Positions 34,977 through 44,139 of a stretch of DNA of 64,000 nucleotides are shown piece by piece. Below the pieces are notes generated by a model, which worked only from the letters and a program-made list of their open reading frames with translations, did no database searches and was not told where the DNA came from. Position numbers and translations under genes: made by a program. Source of the DNA: Paraglaciecola sp. L3A3 (lineage in GTDB: Bacteria > Pseudomonadota > Gammaproteobacteria > Enterobacterales > Alteromonadaceae); assembly GCF_009796765.1 (NCBI RefSeq), contig NZ_CP047023.1, positions 3,827,501 to 3,891,500 on the forward strand, given 5' to 3'. Numbering within the stretch: position 1 is the first letter of the stretch; each line of letters starts with the position of its first letter.

Positions 34977-36191
34977 TTACCAACGAAATTGCACAACCGC
35001 TAAACTTTGTTGTTGATTTATTTCTAGTTGTTGATTGAGTGATCTACGATTTTCAGCACTATTCTGATTAATATGCTGCTCTAAACCAATTTGCCAGTTT
35101 TTATCTACATTATATCGCCAAGCCAAAGTCACAGCTTTGCCATCACTATTATTAGGATCCCAAGGGGTCGAATCATCCTCTCGCACTTTAAAATATTCAG
35201 CTCGTAGACTTAGCCGATGTTGAGCAATTTTATGGCTTAGCATTAGATAACTGGAATCAAAATTAACATACACTACCCTAGGCCCCATAGATGTAGACCC
35301 TGACAACCACTGAGCAATTAAACGAGTGTCCCTAGACAGCTTATGTTGCAGCGCTAAAGAGTGGAATTTAGTCCTCCAACCGTACAGTCGTTCATCACTC
35401 ACCGCTAATGGATCGGCCTGATTATCATAGTAATAATAACGTAAGCTCGTTTGATTATAATAATCTAGATGAGCACCAATATAAAAACCTACATGACCAT
35501 CTAACTCGTGTGAAGGTTCAACATAATTTGGATGAAAGACTTGATCTTCATCGACAACACTTGGATATGCAGCAAATGGGACCTTATCATTATTTAAGCT
35601 TTGCCTGTCATGCAAAGCAAAACCTCGCCAACTAATGACAGTTCCTAAAGGATCATTCCCTTGATAAGCCGCACTATGTAACTCCCATGAAAAAGCGCTT
35701 TTTCTAGCGCGTCCAGGGCTATACAAAGTAAATTCTAGGCCGGGAGTACGTAACTCCTCTCCTATCCAACTATTAATCGCTGACTGAGTATAGGTAAAAG
35801 GAGATAACCAACCTGTATCAACATTTTCTAGAGACATTTTTGGATAAAAATATCCGCCACGAGCTCGCCAACGAATTTCACTCCGACTCAAAGGTTTATA
35901 GATTACTTCAGCTTGGGAAATCCCAAAATTTTGCTCACCTAATTGATAATAATTTGCGACTAAGTTGTAACTCAGTCCATTGGAGTATGTATCAGAAAAT
36001 TTAATTAAAGCTTGTTGTACATTCAGACCATTTTCAGAATAAGCTAAAATCCCAGTGTCTTCTTCTAACCAAGATTTTTGTTCATCAGCTAAAACATAAT
36101 TGACTTGGACTAAACCCGTTATTTCCACGGCATAACTTTTAAAACCAAGGCAAGCCAAACATAAATAAATGCTAGTGTGACACAATCTCAT
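34977..36191 (-). CDS. Predicted outer-membrane beta-barrel (porin-like) protein
   Basis: I do not recognise a named family. The frame opens at 36224, overlapping the GGDEF-EAL gene, but the Met at 36191 starts a signal peptide (MRLCHTSIYLCLACLGFKSYA) and avoids the overlap, so I prefer it. The mature protein of about 380 residues alternates short amphipathic strands with polar turns and ends in VVQFRW, an aromatic C-terminus as for BAM substrates. It is the last gene of a three-gene unit after a cupredoxin-like protein and a GGDEF-EAL protein, so it may be a porin or surface component tied to that signalling module. Confidence 0.65.
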   Translation of the reverse strand: MRLCHTSIYLCLACLGFKSYAVEITGLVQVNYVLADEQKSWLEEDTGILAYSENGLNVQQALIKFSDTYSNGLSYNLVANYYQLGEQNFGISQAEVIYKPLSRSEIRWRARGGYFYPKMSLENVDTGWLSPFTYTQSAINSWIGEELRTPGLEFTLYSPGRARKSAFSWELHSAAYQGNDPLGTVISWRGFALHDRQSLNNDKVPFAAYPSVVDEDQVFHPNYVEPSHELDGHVGFYIGAHLDYYNQTSLRYYYYDNQADPLAVSDERLYGWRTKFHSLALQHKLSRDTRLIAQWLSGSTSMGPRVVYVNFDSSYLMLSHKIAQHRLSLRAEYFKVREDDSTPWDPNNSDGKAVTLAWRYNVDKNWQIGLEQHINQNSAENRRSLNQQLEINQQQSLAVVQFRW

Positions 36192-36198
36192 AATACGA

Positions 36199-38541
36199 TT
36201 AACCTGAAACTCTATTTTGTACAAAGTTTACATACCACTGATTAAACTGGGCAACTGGTAAGGCTTTACTCAAATAAAACCCTTGAGCTTTAGTACAACC
36301 AAATATTTCTAATAAATTCAGTGTATCAAGATCTTCAACACCTTCAGCCACTGTTTTTAAACCTAAATTTTTTGCTAGAGAAATAATTGTTTTTACCATA
36401 ACCTGATCGTCTTTATTTGCTGCCAGATCTAAGACAAATGCTTTATCGATTTTTAATTCATGAACCGGCATTTTTTTCAGTTGTGCCATAGATGAATAGC
36501 CTGTACCAAAGTCATCGATAGACAAAGTAATCCCCATAGTTTTTAATACATTCAACGCTTTAAATGCATTCTCGGGGTTACTCATTACAGCACTTTCTGT
36601 CACTTCAAGTGTTAACAAATCAGCAGTTAAATTATAACGGGTCAATAGTTCTGCAATGTATGTTGGCAAACACATATCCACTAAATCCATAGCAGAAATA
36701 TTCACGGCCACACCTAAATTCATCCCCTGTGATTGCCAAATACTTACCTCTCGACACGCCACATCTAGCGCCCAATTAGTCACATTTCTAATCGCACCTG
36801 TTTGCTCTGCCAAAGGAATAAATTCATCGGGTGAAACAAATCCATGCTCAGGATGTATCCAACGGATCAAACATTCAACAGTGTTAATTGCATTACCATC
36901 AAATGATAACTTAGGTTGATAATATAATTGCAATTGTCCCTCTTTTAATGCTCCTTTCAGTTCAGACATTAAGTTAAGACGCATTACAGAATATTTGTTT
37001 AAGGAATCTGTATAGACTGCATATCGATAATGCTGCTCTTTGCAGCTGTACATAGCAATATCAGCACATTGCAATATACCTTGATACGTAGTGGCATCGT
37101 CTGGGTAAACGGCTGCACCAATACTGCAATCAATATCTAAAACCAATTCACCGAGCCTAAAAGATTGTTCAAAAAGCGCAACTAAATCAATGGCCGCTTT
37201 TTCAGCATATTTTGCACTTTGATTATCTAGTACCACTGCAAACTCATCACCACTTAATCTGGCAAAAAAAGGATTATGCGCTGTATATAAAGCTAAACGC
37301 TGAGAGATTAGTTGTAACAAGGTATCCCCTGTTTCATGGCCAACTGTATCATTAATTTCTTTAAATCTATCCACATCTAAAGTTAATACAATAAAATGAT
37401 TATCAACTTGTTTATTAATCAGATTAGCTAGATGTTGATTGAACTGTAACCTATTTGGCAAACCTGTTAATTCGTCAAAAAATGCTAATGCATTAATTTC
37501 TTTTTCCCTGTCAAAAATACCATCTTGCATATCACTAATGGCTTTTGAAAGAGACTCCACTTCGCGGGCATTAGAAGTAGGAAACGTATCGCTATATTGT
37601 CCCTTACTTATATTTGTAGCCACACGACTTAGCTCTTCTAAAGGACGAGTAATACCACGAGAGACAAGAACAGCAGCTAACCATGCGAGAAGTGCGGCTA
37701 AAATCAAAACTAAAAACAGCTCATTTCTTAATGTTTGATTAGACAAATAAGCATCAGCTTCATTTTTAGCCAAAATCAAATATACAGGTGTTTTTAACCA
37801 TTCTCCCAATTCCGACGTAGTGTAAAGATAAGTTTCACTCGCTAAGGTTTGTTTACCTATGTTTTCCTGTTCACTTAAGGGTTCCAAAGCTTCGCCCAAA
37901 AAGGTAGTCGCAATATTTAATTTATCGGCAAAATCAAACACAGCGACGTGCATGTTAGTGAGTTCAACTAGCCGGTCGCCAAATAAGGTTTCAGCTTTTA
38001 CTCCTGTCACTATCCAACCATTGATTTTGCCCGATAATTCAACAAATCTAACAGGCATAGCTTTCATTAAATAAAATATTCCATCATGCCTATACCAATG
38101 TATTCCGTCGGTAGACAACATTTTGGCGACATCAGCAGCAAGTTGGCCTGATTGATTAGAACTAGCTAAAATTTCGGAATTAGGATTGAGCACCCAATAA
38201 ATATCTGTTTTCCATCTATTTTTCTGAAAATTATCCATAGCAGAGCGTAATGAAGAAGGATCTTGAACTGCCGAAGCTATCAATTTTTTGGTGGTAAAAT
38301 CCTTAGCCACAGGTTCTAAATCAGCTTCTAATGCCTTAGCTCTGTTTTGAATACGTTCGACGACTACTTCTCTGGCGGTGCTAAATTGAGAGTCTAATTG
38401 TGCAGTAAGGTGATTATATGTGGTTTGCCAGACAATGGTTAAGGTCACAACTACTATTATGCTTAACACTAATAAAAAAAATAGCGCTATACGTTTTTGC
38501 AATGAAGTAGTTGATTGCTTCAATTTATTTATAGTCCCCAA
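36199..38541 (-). CDS. Membrane GGDEF-EAL protein with periplasmic sensor and HAMP
   Basis: A 780-residue c-di-GMP enzyme. It has a membrane helix at about 18-40, a periplasmic sensor at 41-270 of CHASE/dCache-like size, a second helix at 273-293, HAMP at 294-345, GGDEF at 350-510 with the active-site variant SGDEF (430-434), and EAL at 525-775. The first EAL motif reads ECL (556-558), while the DDFGTGYSSM and KIDKAFV motifs are intact. Both synthesis and hydrolysis look possible. The start overlaps the upstream cupredoxin-like gene by 17 bp. The sensor may read a signal passed by that periplasmic copper-type protein. Confidence 0.9.
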   Translation of the reverse strand: MGTINKLKQSTTSLQKRIALFFLLVLSIIVVVTLTIVWQTTYNHLTAQLDSQFSTAREVVVERIQNRAKALEADLEPVAKDFTTKKLIASAVQDPSSLRSAMDNFQKNRWKTDIYWVLNPNSEILASSNQSGQLAADVAKMLSTDGIHWYRHDGIFYLMKAMPVRFVELSGKINGWIVTGVKAETLFGDRLVELTNMHVAVFDFADKLNIATTFLGEALEPLSEQENIGKQTLASETYLYTTSELGEWLKTPVYLILAKNEADAYLSNQTLRNELFLVLILAALLAWLAAVLVSRGITRPLEELSRVATNISKGQYSDTFPTSNAREVESLSKAISDMQDGIFDREKEINALAFFDELTGLPNRLQFNQHLANLINKQVDNHFIVLTLDVDRFKEINDTVGHETGDTLLQLISQRLALYTAHNPFFARLSGDEFAVVLDNQSAKYAEKAAIDLVALFEQSFRLGELVLDIDCSIGAAVYPDDATTYQGILQCADIAMYSCKEQHYRYAVYTDSLNKYSVMRLNLMSELKGALKEGQLQLYYQPKLSFDGNAINTVECLIRWIHPEHGFVSPDEFIPLAEQTGAIRNVTNWALDVACREVSIWQSQGMNLGVAVNISAMDLVDMCLPTYIAELLTRYNLTADLLTLEVTESAVMSNPENAFKALNVLKTMGITLSIDDFGTGYSSMAQLKKMPVHELKIDKAFVLDLAANKDDQVMVKTIISLAKNLGLKTVAEGVEDLDTLNLLEIFGCTKAQGFYLSKALPVAQFNQWYVNFVQNRVSG

Positions 38542-39205
38542 ACTCGTCTAAATTTTCATACTCCAGCAAGTTGGGTAATAAAGCTTTATTTAAAATAATG
38601 TTATGTTTTGATTTTTTATCATCAACTAACACTTTAGTCGCTAAAGCCTCGATATCTTCTTGGATTAATGGACTCCATATCTTTATAGTATATTCCCCAA
38701 GTGGCAGATCAAACTTCACCTTACCGTTTCTATCTGATTTCGAAAAATATTCAGTATCGACTATAAAAATGTAGCCAAGCATCCAATCATGTACATTACA
38801 ACCCAACTCTACTACACCGCTTTTCGAAAATAACAAAGGATCAGCTTGTAGGTCCTTGTAAAGTTGTAATTCAAAAGTTTTAGCTGCAGAAAAAGAATAA
38901 ACGTGATGTTTGATAGAATCAGAATTAGGAAATTTTACTTGTGTATCTTTTTGTATCGCTAATATGTGGGGGGAAAATTGTGTGTCAATTTGATCCATTA
39001 TTGCAATATCGGAGGGTGGCACAACCTGCTTTTTTATACTTGGCTCCATATATACAACTACATTAGGAACACCTTTACCAAGTTGATTAATCACATTAAC
39101 AATAATTTCTTTAGCGTAATTATTAACACTAAAAAGTACCAAAAACAGACCCAATAAGACTTTAAGCATAATGTTCCAATTTGAAAAATATATACGTCTA
39201 TTCAT
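38525..39205 (-). CDS. Periplasmic cupredoxin-like protein (annotated elsewhere as methylamine utilization protein)
   Basis: A 226-residue exported protein; Met13 (39169) starts the better signal peptide (MLKVLLGLFLVLFSVNNYA). Candidate type 1 copper ligands follow the plastocyanin order: His100 or His101 (SIKHHVYSF), Cys136, His139 and Met142 (GCNVHDWM). The C-terminal part resembles a small carboxypeptidase-regulatory beta-sandwich (DRNGKVKFDLPLGEYTIKIWSPL). Proteins of this kind are often labelled methylamine utilization proteins, but no mau genes are present. It is co-transcribed with the downstream GGDEF-EAL gene, suggesting redox or copper sensing rather than amine oxidation. Confidence 0.75.
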   Translation of the reverse strand: MNRRIYFSNWNIMLKVLLGLFLVLFSVNNYAKEIIVNVINQLGKGVPNVVVYMEPSIKKQVVPPSDIAIMDQIDTQFSPHILAIQKDTQVKFPNSDSIKHHVYSFSAAKTFELQLYKDLQADPLLFSKSGVVELGCNVHDWMLGYIFIVDTEYFSKSDRNGKVKFDLPLGEYTIKIWSPLIQEDIEALATKVLVDDKKSKHNIILNKALLPNLLEYENLDEFGDYK

Positions 39206-39344
39206 ATTTTATTATGAACAATATAAAGCATTCACTCAGAATCAGCGATACTCCGTTTAATAGACAGTCGATCTAAGATTAATCATTCAATTAAAAACAA
39301 TATTCAGCATTTTAAATGCCAATGCCGTTTAAACAAAACAGCTT

Positions 39345-42300
39345 TTACTCTTTCAGTTGGTTAAGCACTTTATTTGCTGCATCTTTTTGTTCTTGAGTCC
39401 CTTTTTGGATAATTTCATCGAGTAGTTCTTTAGCAGAACTTTCTTCACCTATTTCGATATAAGCATGAGCTAAATCTAATTTAGCGCCAAGACCTTCATC
39501 AGCATCGACGTCTATCATTTGTAAGTCATCATCTACACTCACAAAGGGTTCTAATGGCATATCTAAATCAAGTGCTTGTTCTTCATCTTGCTCACCAGAC
39601 ATACTTTCGTTCAATAACGCCTCAACATCAAGGAAGTCATTAGACTCAAGCTCACTTATTTCTGGTACTTCTTGAGGGGAATCATCCAACAAAGAAGTAA
39701 TATCGATACCCGTATCGAACTCATCCTCGTCTCGGTCAACCGTATTATCGATAGATTCCAACATTTCATCAAAGCTAGACTCTTCTAATTCATGTAATAA
39801 TTCTGAATCATTATCGTCTTCAGTTTCTGCTTTACTGTCGTCTAACCAGTCTCCTAGACCTGGCAAATCATCCAACTCATCAACGGGATATATATTATTT
39901 TCTGAAGGCTCTTTATCAAATTGCCCTAAAGCTTCATCAAGGGCAAGGTCATCAAAATTGGATATATCAGCAATATCATTGGCTTTTTCAGGCTGTTTTT
40001 TAGCTTCACTTTTTTCTTCTGAGAAAAAGTCACTTGCGGCAGCACCAAACTCTAAATCATCTAACGAACCTATAGAATGACTCTCATTTGACGTTAGATC
40101 TTCTAATACCTCATCTAATTCTTCTTTTTCAAAGTCTTCTAAGGCTTTTTCGAGCTGATCTTCATCTAAAGCGCTTTCAACTGATTCAAGTTCATTAAGC
40201 TCAGCGGGATCAAGCTCAAAGTCATCGGGATCAAGGTCATCGGCTTCTGCCCTGCCTTCTGATTCCTCTTCAACTGCTGGCTCAGCTTCAACTGTTGGCT
40301 GATCTTCAACACCTGGTTCCTCTTGAGCTGAAGACTCTTCTTGGGCTGAAGGCTCTTCTTCGACTTCTGGTTCTTCTTGGGCTGAAGGCTCCTCTTCGAC
40401 CTCTGACTCTTCTTGAGCTGAAGGCTCTTCTTCGACTTCTGGCTCTTCTTGGGCTGAAGGCTCTTCTTCGACCTCTGGCTCTTCTTGGGCTGAAGGCTCT
40501 TCTTCGACTTCTGGTTCTTCTTGGGCTGAAGGCTCTTCTTCGACCTCTGACTCTTCTTGGGCTGAAGGCTCTTCTTCGACTTCTGGTTCTTCTTGGGCTG
40601 AAGGCTCTTCTTCGACCTCTGGCTCTTCTTGGGCTGAAGGCTCTTCTTCGACTTCTGGTTCTTCTTGGGCTGAAGGCTCTTCTTTGACCTCTGGTTCTTC
40701 TTGAGCTGAAGGCTCAGCTTCAACTGTTGACTCTTCTTGGGCTGAAGGCTCTTCTTCGACCTCTGGTTCTTCTTGGGCTGAAGGCTCTTCTTGGGCTGAA
40801 GGCTCAGCTTCAACTGCTGACTCTTCTTGGGCTGAAGGCTCTTCTTCGACTTCTGGTTCTTTTTGGGCTGAAGGCTCTTCTTCGACCTCTGGGTCTTGTT
40901 CCGCTGAAGGCTCATTCTCGACTACCGGTTCATCTTCAACTACTGGCTCTTGATCAGCTGAAGGCTCTGCTTCGACTGCTGGCTCAACTTCAACTGTTGG
41001 CTCAGCTTCAACTGCTGGCTCAGCTTCAACTGCTGACTCTTCTTGGGCTGAAGGCTCTTCTTCGATCTCAGATTCTTCTTGGGCTGAAGGCTCTTCTTCG
41101 ACGAATGGCTCAGAAAGCTCGTCCAATACTTCATTTAATAAATCATCATCCACTTCATCAGCCAAATCATCTAACTGCTGAATTCCGTGTTGTACATCTT
41201 CGGGCGCGACATCTTCGTCTTCATCATCGTCCGGCAGCATAGAGCGCATTTGTTCAACTTGTTCTAACTCATCAATTAAGTTACCAGTAACTTTGTCTAA
41301 CTCTTCATTTGTCGCAGAAATTTCTTCATCTAATTTTTGTAGTGCGTCTTCATTGATTTCTTCTGAGTCATCCACTAAAGGATTTTCAGGTAAGTCAATT
41401 TCTTTAGAACCCTCAAGTAATTCATCAATGCTAATTTCAGGTTGTTCGTTTTCATCTTCAACCTGCTTAATTGCTAAATCATTACTATCATCGCCTGATG
41501 CCAACGAATCACCTTCTGTAGGATCCATTTCATCCACATCATGAATCAGCATGTCTACACTTTCTTCGGTGACAACATCTTCTTCAGCAGTTATTTGTTC
41601 GTCAACAGCATTATCATCGGTCAATTCTGTTAACAGATCATCGTCTTCATCTTCACCAAACAAGTCATCCAACACGTCTTGTTCTATAACACCGGCATTA
41701 TCTTCATCCAATAAAGCATCGTCTAATTCATCAAATACTTCTGCATCTTCACTCAGCAACTCATCGATTTGGTCTTCATCTAATGCCTCTTCTAGTTCAT
41801 CAGCTAGTACATCATCCAAAACATCATCTTCACCAAATAAATTATCATCATCTAGTTCGTCTTCTTCAAGCTCATCAGATAATTCGGCACTCAATGCATC
41901 TGATAGATCATCCATTTCTGCTGTATGTTTATCTAATGTGATGTCATGCTCAAAATCTTCTTCAGATTCCACATCAATATTGGCTGACTTTCTTTTCACT
42001 AACCAATATGCAAAACCTGCGAGTAAAAATATAACGGGTAACATAGATAGCAGAATTAGATTAAGGGGATCATCTAACCAAGAGGTTTCTTGTTGTTTAA
42101 TTTGCGTTTCTTTTTCAGATTGTTGTAATCGTGCCTGAGCTAATAATTCTTCAACACTTTTGTCAATTTGTTCAACTTTCTCACTACTTTTTTCCCCCTG
42201 AGTACGCATATTGGTAAGATCTGCATCTACCTTCGCTAAACGTTCAAATAACTTTTTATTCTCATCAAGGATTGACTGAACGCTACTAATCGATTCGGCA

Positions 42301-42860
42301 AATTGTTTCCTGATGGCCATAAATTGGCGATTTTGTGCCTCATTAATATCACCTAATTTCTGTTCGAGTAATTCCTTAGTTTCAGTCAGTTCTGTTTGAC
42401 TAGCCGCAGCAACTTCGATAGCTGCAGCTGTTTTGTCGGCTGGTTTACCTGATTGATTTGATTGCCAATTTTGAGCGTCAGAGTCCGCTCGTTTAAAAGC
42501 TTGTTGTTTATTAACCCTTTGTATATAACTCTCAGAGGGTAATCTCAGAATAGCTCCGTCTTTTAGCAGATTAAGATTATTCTCTTCAAATGCATCCGGG
42601 TTAAGCTCAAAAATGGCTTGCATAACCTGATAGATTGATAAGGATTGGTTTTCTCGATAACGTTGGGATATCTGCCATAAAGTATCCGAGGACTCAATTG
42701 GACCATAGGTCATCCCAGAAAATTGAGTACCAGTACCTTTCGGACCTTTAATCCTAACATTTTGAAAATCAGCGGCATAAACGGTAAAAGCGAAGAAGGT
42801 TAATATCGCAACCAGCCTCACCGCTATTTTTCGCAAATTCATAGAGTTCCTTGTATTCAA
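39345..42860 (-). CDS. fimV: FimV/HubP-family polar hub protein with long acidic repeat
   Basis: The 1171-residue protein has a signal peptide (cleavage near VYAADF), the FimV N-terminal periplasmic LysM-like region (YGPIESSDTLWQISQRYREN...LPSESYIQRVN) and a coiled-coil segment at about 150-250. One membrane helix (LILLSMLPVIFLLAGFAYWLV, about 265-285) is followed by a very acidic cytoplasmic region and a C-terminal FimV TPR-like domain (LDLAHAYIEIGEESSAKELLDEII). FimV/HubP organises cell poles, type IV pili and chemoreceptors. The acidic region contains a tandem 12-residue repeat. It lies downstream of the envelope operon rather than directly after asd. Confidence 0.9.
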   Translation of the reverse strand: MNTRNSMNLRKIAVRLVAILTFFAFTVYAADFQNVRIKGPKGTGTQFSGMTYGPIESSDTLWQISQRYRENQSLSIYQVMQAIFELNPDAFEENNLNLLKDGAILRLPSESYIQRVNKQQAFKRADSDAQNWQSNQSGKPADKTAAAIEVAAASQTELTETKELLEQKLGDINEAQNRQFMAIRKQFAESISSVQSILDENKKLFERLAKVDADLTNMRTQGEKSSEKVEQIDKSVEELLAQARLQQSEKETQIKQQETSWLDDPLNLILLSMLPVIFLLAGFAYWLVKRKSANIDVESEEDFEHDITLDKHTAEMDDLSDALSAELSDELEEDELDDDNLFGEDDVLDDVLADELEEALDEDQIDELLSEDAEVFDELDDALLDEDNAGVIEQDVLDDLFGEDEDDDLLTELTDDNAVDEQITAEEDVVTEESVDMLIHDVDEMDPTEGDSLASGDDSNDLAIKQVEDENEQPEISIDELLEGSKEIDLPENPLVDDSEEINEDALQKLDEEISATNEELDKVTGNLIDELEQVEQMRSMLPDDDEDEDVAPEDVQHGIQQLDDLADEVDDDLLNEVLDELSEPFVEEEPSAQEESEIEEEPSAQEESAVEAEPAVEAEPTVEVEPAVEAEPSADQEPVVEDEPVVENEPSAEQDPEVEEEPSAQKEPEVEEEPSAQEESAVEAEPSAQEEPSAQEEPEVEEEPSAQEESTVEAEPSAQEEPEVKEEPSAQEEPEVEEEPSAQEEPEVEEEPSAQEEPEVEEEPSAQEESEVEEEPSAQEEPEVEEEPSAQEEPEVEEEPSAQEEPEVEEEPSAQEESEVEEEPSAQEEPEVEEEPSAQEESSAQEEPGVEDQPTVEAEPAVEEESEGRAEADDLDPDDFELDPAELNELESVESALDEDQLEKALEDFEKEELDEVLEDLTSNESHSIGSLDDLEFGAAASDFFSEEKSEAKKQPEKANDIADISNFDDLALDEALGQFDKEPSENNIYPVDELDDLPGLGDWLDDSKAETEDDNDSELLHELEESSFDEMLESIDNTVDRDEDEFDTGIDITSLLDDSPQEVPEISELESNDFLDVEALLNESMSGEQDEEQALDLDMPLEPFVSVDDDLQMIDVDADEGLGAKLDLAHAYIEIGEESSAKELLDEIIQKGTQEQKDAANKVLNQLKE
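40317..41103 (-). repeat. 36-bp tandem repeat inside fimV
   Basis: The word GCTGAAGGCTC (plus strand) recurs exactly every 36 bp from 40345 to 40777, thirteen phases in a row. An 18-bp step follows and then further more degenerate copies up to about 41100. In protein it encodes EEPSAQEEPEVE, 12 residues per unit, with minor variants (EES, VKE). Near-identity of neighbouring units suggests ongoing expansion and contraction by slippage or recombination, always in frame. Confidence 0.95.
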
Positions 42861-43171
42861 AATATTTAAATTGCTGTTTTGGCTATTAATTCATGAGTAG
42901 CAGTACTTGGGAGGCGCCACTAATAATTCTCAGCTAAGTTCTCATTATCATAAACAATAAATTGTCAGAAAATTGACTATTTGCCATAACGTAGCAATTC
43001 GTATTCCAAATTGACTGCTGGAGTAAATTCTTTTGAAACTATAAACTAGATGGGCTATTTGATCTAGAATACTTATACTAACTCCATTAAATAAATGTAC
43101 ACTCAGCGAGAATTTAAAAGCGCATAATCAAGGCGCTAAAATGAGCTCTTTAAATCAACATCAAGCATTTA
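42861..43171. other. 311-bp intergenic region between the envelope operon and fimV
   Basis: No gene is seen. It contains a degenerate copy of a dispersed repeat (43074-43150, listed separately) and presumably the fimV promoter near 42865-42960. It separates fimV from the last gene of the eight-gene operon. Confidence 0.5.
43074..43150 (+). repeat. Dispersed repeat end, copy at the fimV side of the envelope operon
   Basis: Starting TATACTAACTCC and containing TACACTCAGCGAGAATTTAA (43098-43117), this stretch matches without gaps about 30 of 39 positions of a plus-strand copy at 55416-55454. It also resembles the inward-reading right end of the element at 55458-55722, with near identity over the CACTCAGCGAGAATTTAAA core and a following AAGGCGCT word. 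It looks like a partial or decayed copy of the same element. Confidence 0.7.
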
Positions 43172-44137
43172 TCAGTCGAGTACTATTATAACTGCGGGTT
43201 TAGCAAAAAAATGATGAGAAGCCAGATCTAATAAACGGTCTCCGTTTTGTTTATTGAGAATAATAGCAGTGGCATTATCAACTTGGCTCGCACCTTTAAT
43301 TAAAAGCGGGTTGTCACCCACAATTGGGTGATTTAGAGCAAACTCTAAACTACGGGAAAAAAGTGAAAGTAACTTTCCAGATTTCACTATGCTATTTTTG
43401 TCTTTACTTGCAGGATAAATAGTTGCGCCGTCAGGATGCTGAATATTTGGCGCTAAGGATGGCAAAAATCGATGCCCTCTTACATCAATAATTAACCCGG
43501 TGGGTTGAGGTTCTGTTCGAGCATTGGTTAAGGCTGAATTTTCTAATAATACGCTCTCCTCCAATTTACTCACTCGCTGATCTAAACGCTGTAAATCTGG
43601 GCTCCAAGGTAAACTAGTTGTTAGCTCATTTTGTTCCGCATAGGCAGTGGAAATGATGCTATTGAAAAACCTATTAATAAACAAAGACACTGAATGTTCA
43701 GTCTGTACTTCATTTTGATAGATACTATTTGATAACTGACCTGAAACAAAGACCCCCATAGTGACCTTGCAGGTATTATCTTCCCCCATATCTCGGCTGA
43801 GAATACGAGCCCCTTTTATGACGCCTTCAACAGCACTTTTGACAATATCATATTCTGCAGCATGGTGAGAAACACTGGTAGAAACCGTTACTCTAACTCC
43901 ATTTGTGGCTTCAATTAAATTACGCTGAGCATCAGTTACCGCAGCTCGACAGGCCAATAAACGCCCTACCTCTATGCGCTTCCCTTCAGGAGCCACACCA
44001 AATCCCTCGGCGGTGACCATACCCGAACTCCAATTCATATTGCTAGTTGTCGTCAGCCATTCAGTATAAATACCAGCTTGTTGAGCAAATATGGATGAGC
44101 TAAAAAACAACGCTAAAATTAAAATATATCCTTTCAT
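43172..44137 (-). CDS. Exported LPP20/FlgP-like protein (operon gene 8)
   Basis: The 321-residue protein has a signal peptide (MKGYILILALFFSSSIFAQ). Residues about 38-135 have the LPP20/FlgP-type pattern: ITAEGFG-like VTAEGFGVAPEGK, then ACRAAVTDAQRNLIEATNGVRVT, a VKSAVEGVIKGARIL helix and CKVTMGVFVSG. In the FlgP outer-membrane ring family this domain assembles into rings. The C-terminal half (about 210-321) has PTGLIIDVRGHRFLPSLAPNI and KPAVIIVLD and is not recognised. It is the last gene of the operon, starting 2 bp after the preceding stop. The exact function is unknown; a periplasmic or outer-membrane structural subunit is likely. Confidence 0.7.
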   Translation of the reverse strand: MKGYILILALFFSSSIFAQQAGIYTEWLTTTSNMNWSSGMVTAEGFGVAPEGKRIEVGRLLACRAAVTDAQRNLIEATNGVRVTVSTSVSHHAAEYDIVKSAVEGVIKGARILSRDMGEDNTCKVTMGVFVSGQLSNSIYQNEVQTEHSVSLFINRFFNSIISTAYAEQNELTTSLPWSPDLQRLDQRVSKLEESVLLENSALTNARTEPQPTGLIIDVRGHRFLPSLAPNIQHPDGATIYPASKDKNSIVKSGKLLSLFSRSLEFALNHPIVGDNPLLIKGASQVDNATAIILNKQNGDRLLDLASHHFFAKPAVIIVLD

Positions 44138-44139
44138 TT

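Noticed and set aside
38525..39205. A methylamine utilization function for the cupredoxin-like protein.
   Set aside because: No mau-type dehydrogenase, MauG partner or amine genes are close by; the name is a carried-over annotation for the fold.
40166..40915. A 249-codon minus-strand reading frame and several plus-strand frames of Lys/Ser/Gln or Leu-rich repeats inside fimV.
   Set aside because: They are out-of-frame readings of the 36-bp tandem repeat, with monotonous low-complexity products. The FimV frame explains the whole region.
40317..41103. Regular 36-bp spacing reminiscent of CRISPR repeat length.
   Set aside because: The units are directly contiguous with no unique spacers, they lie within a coding frame, and no cas genes are near.
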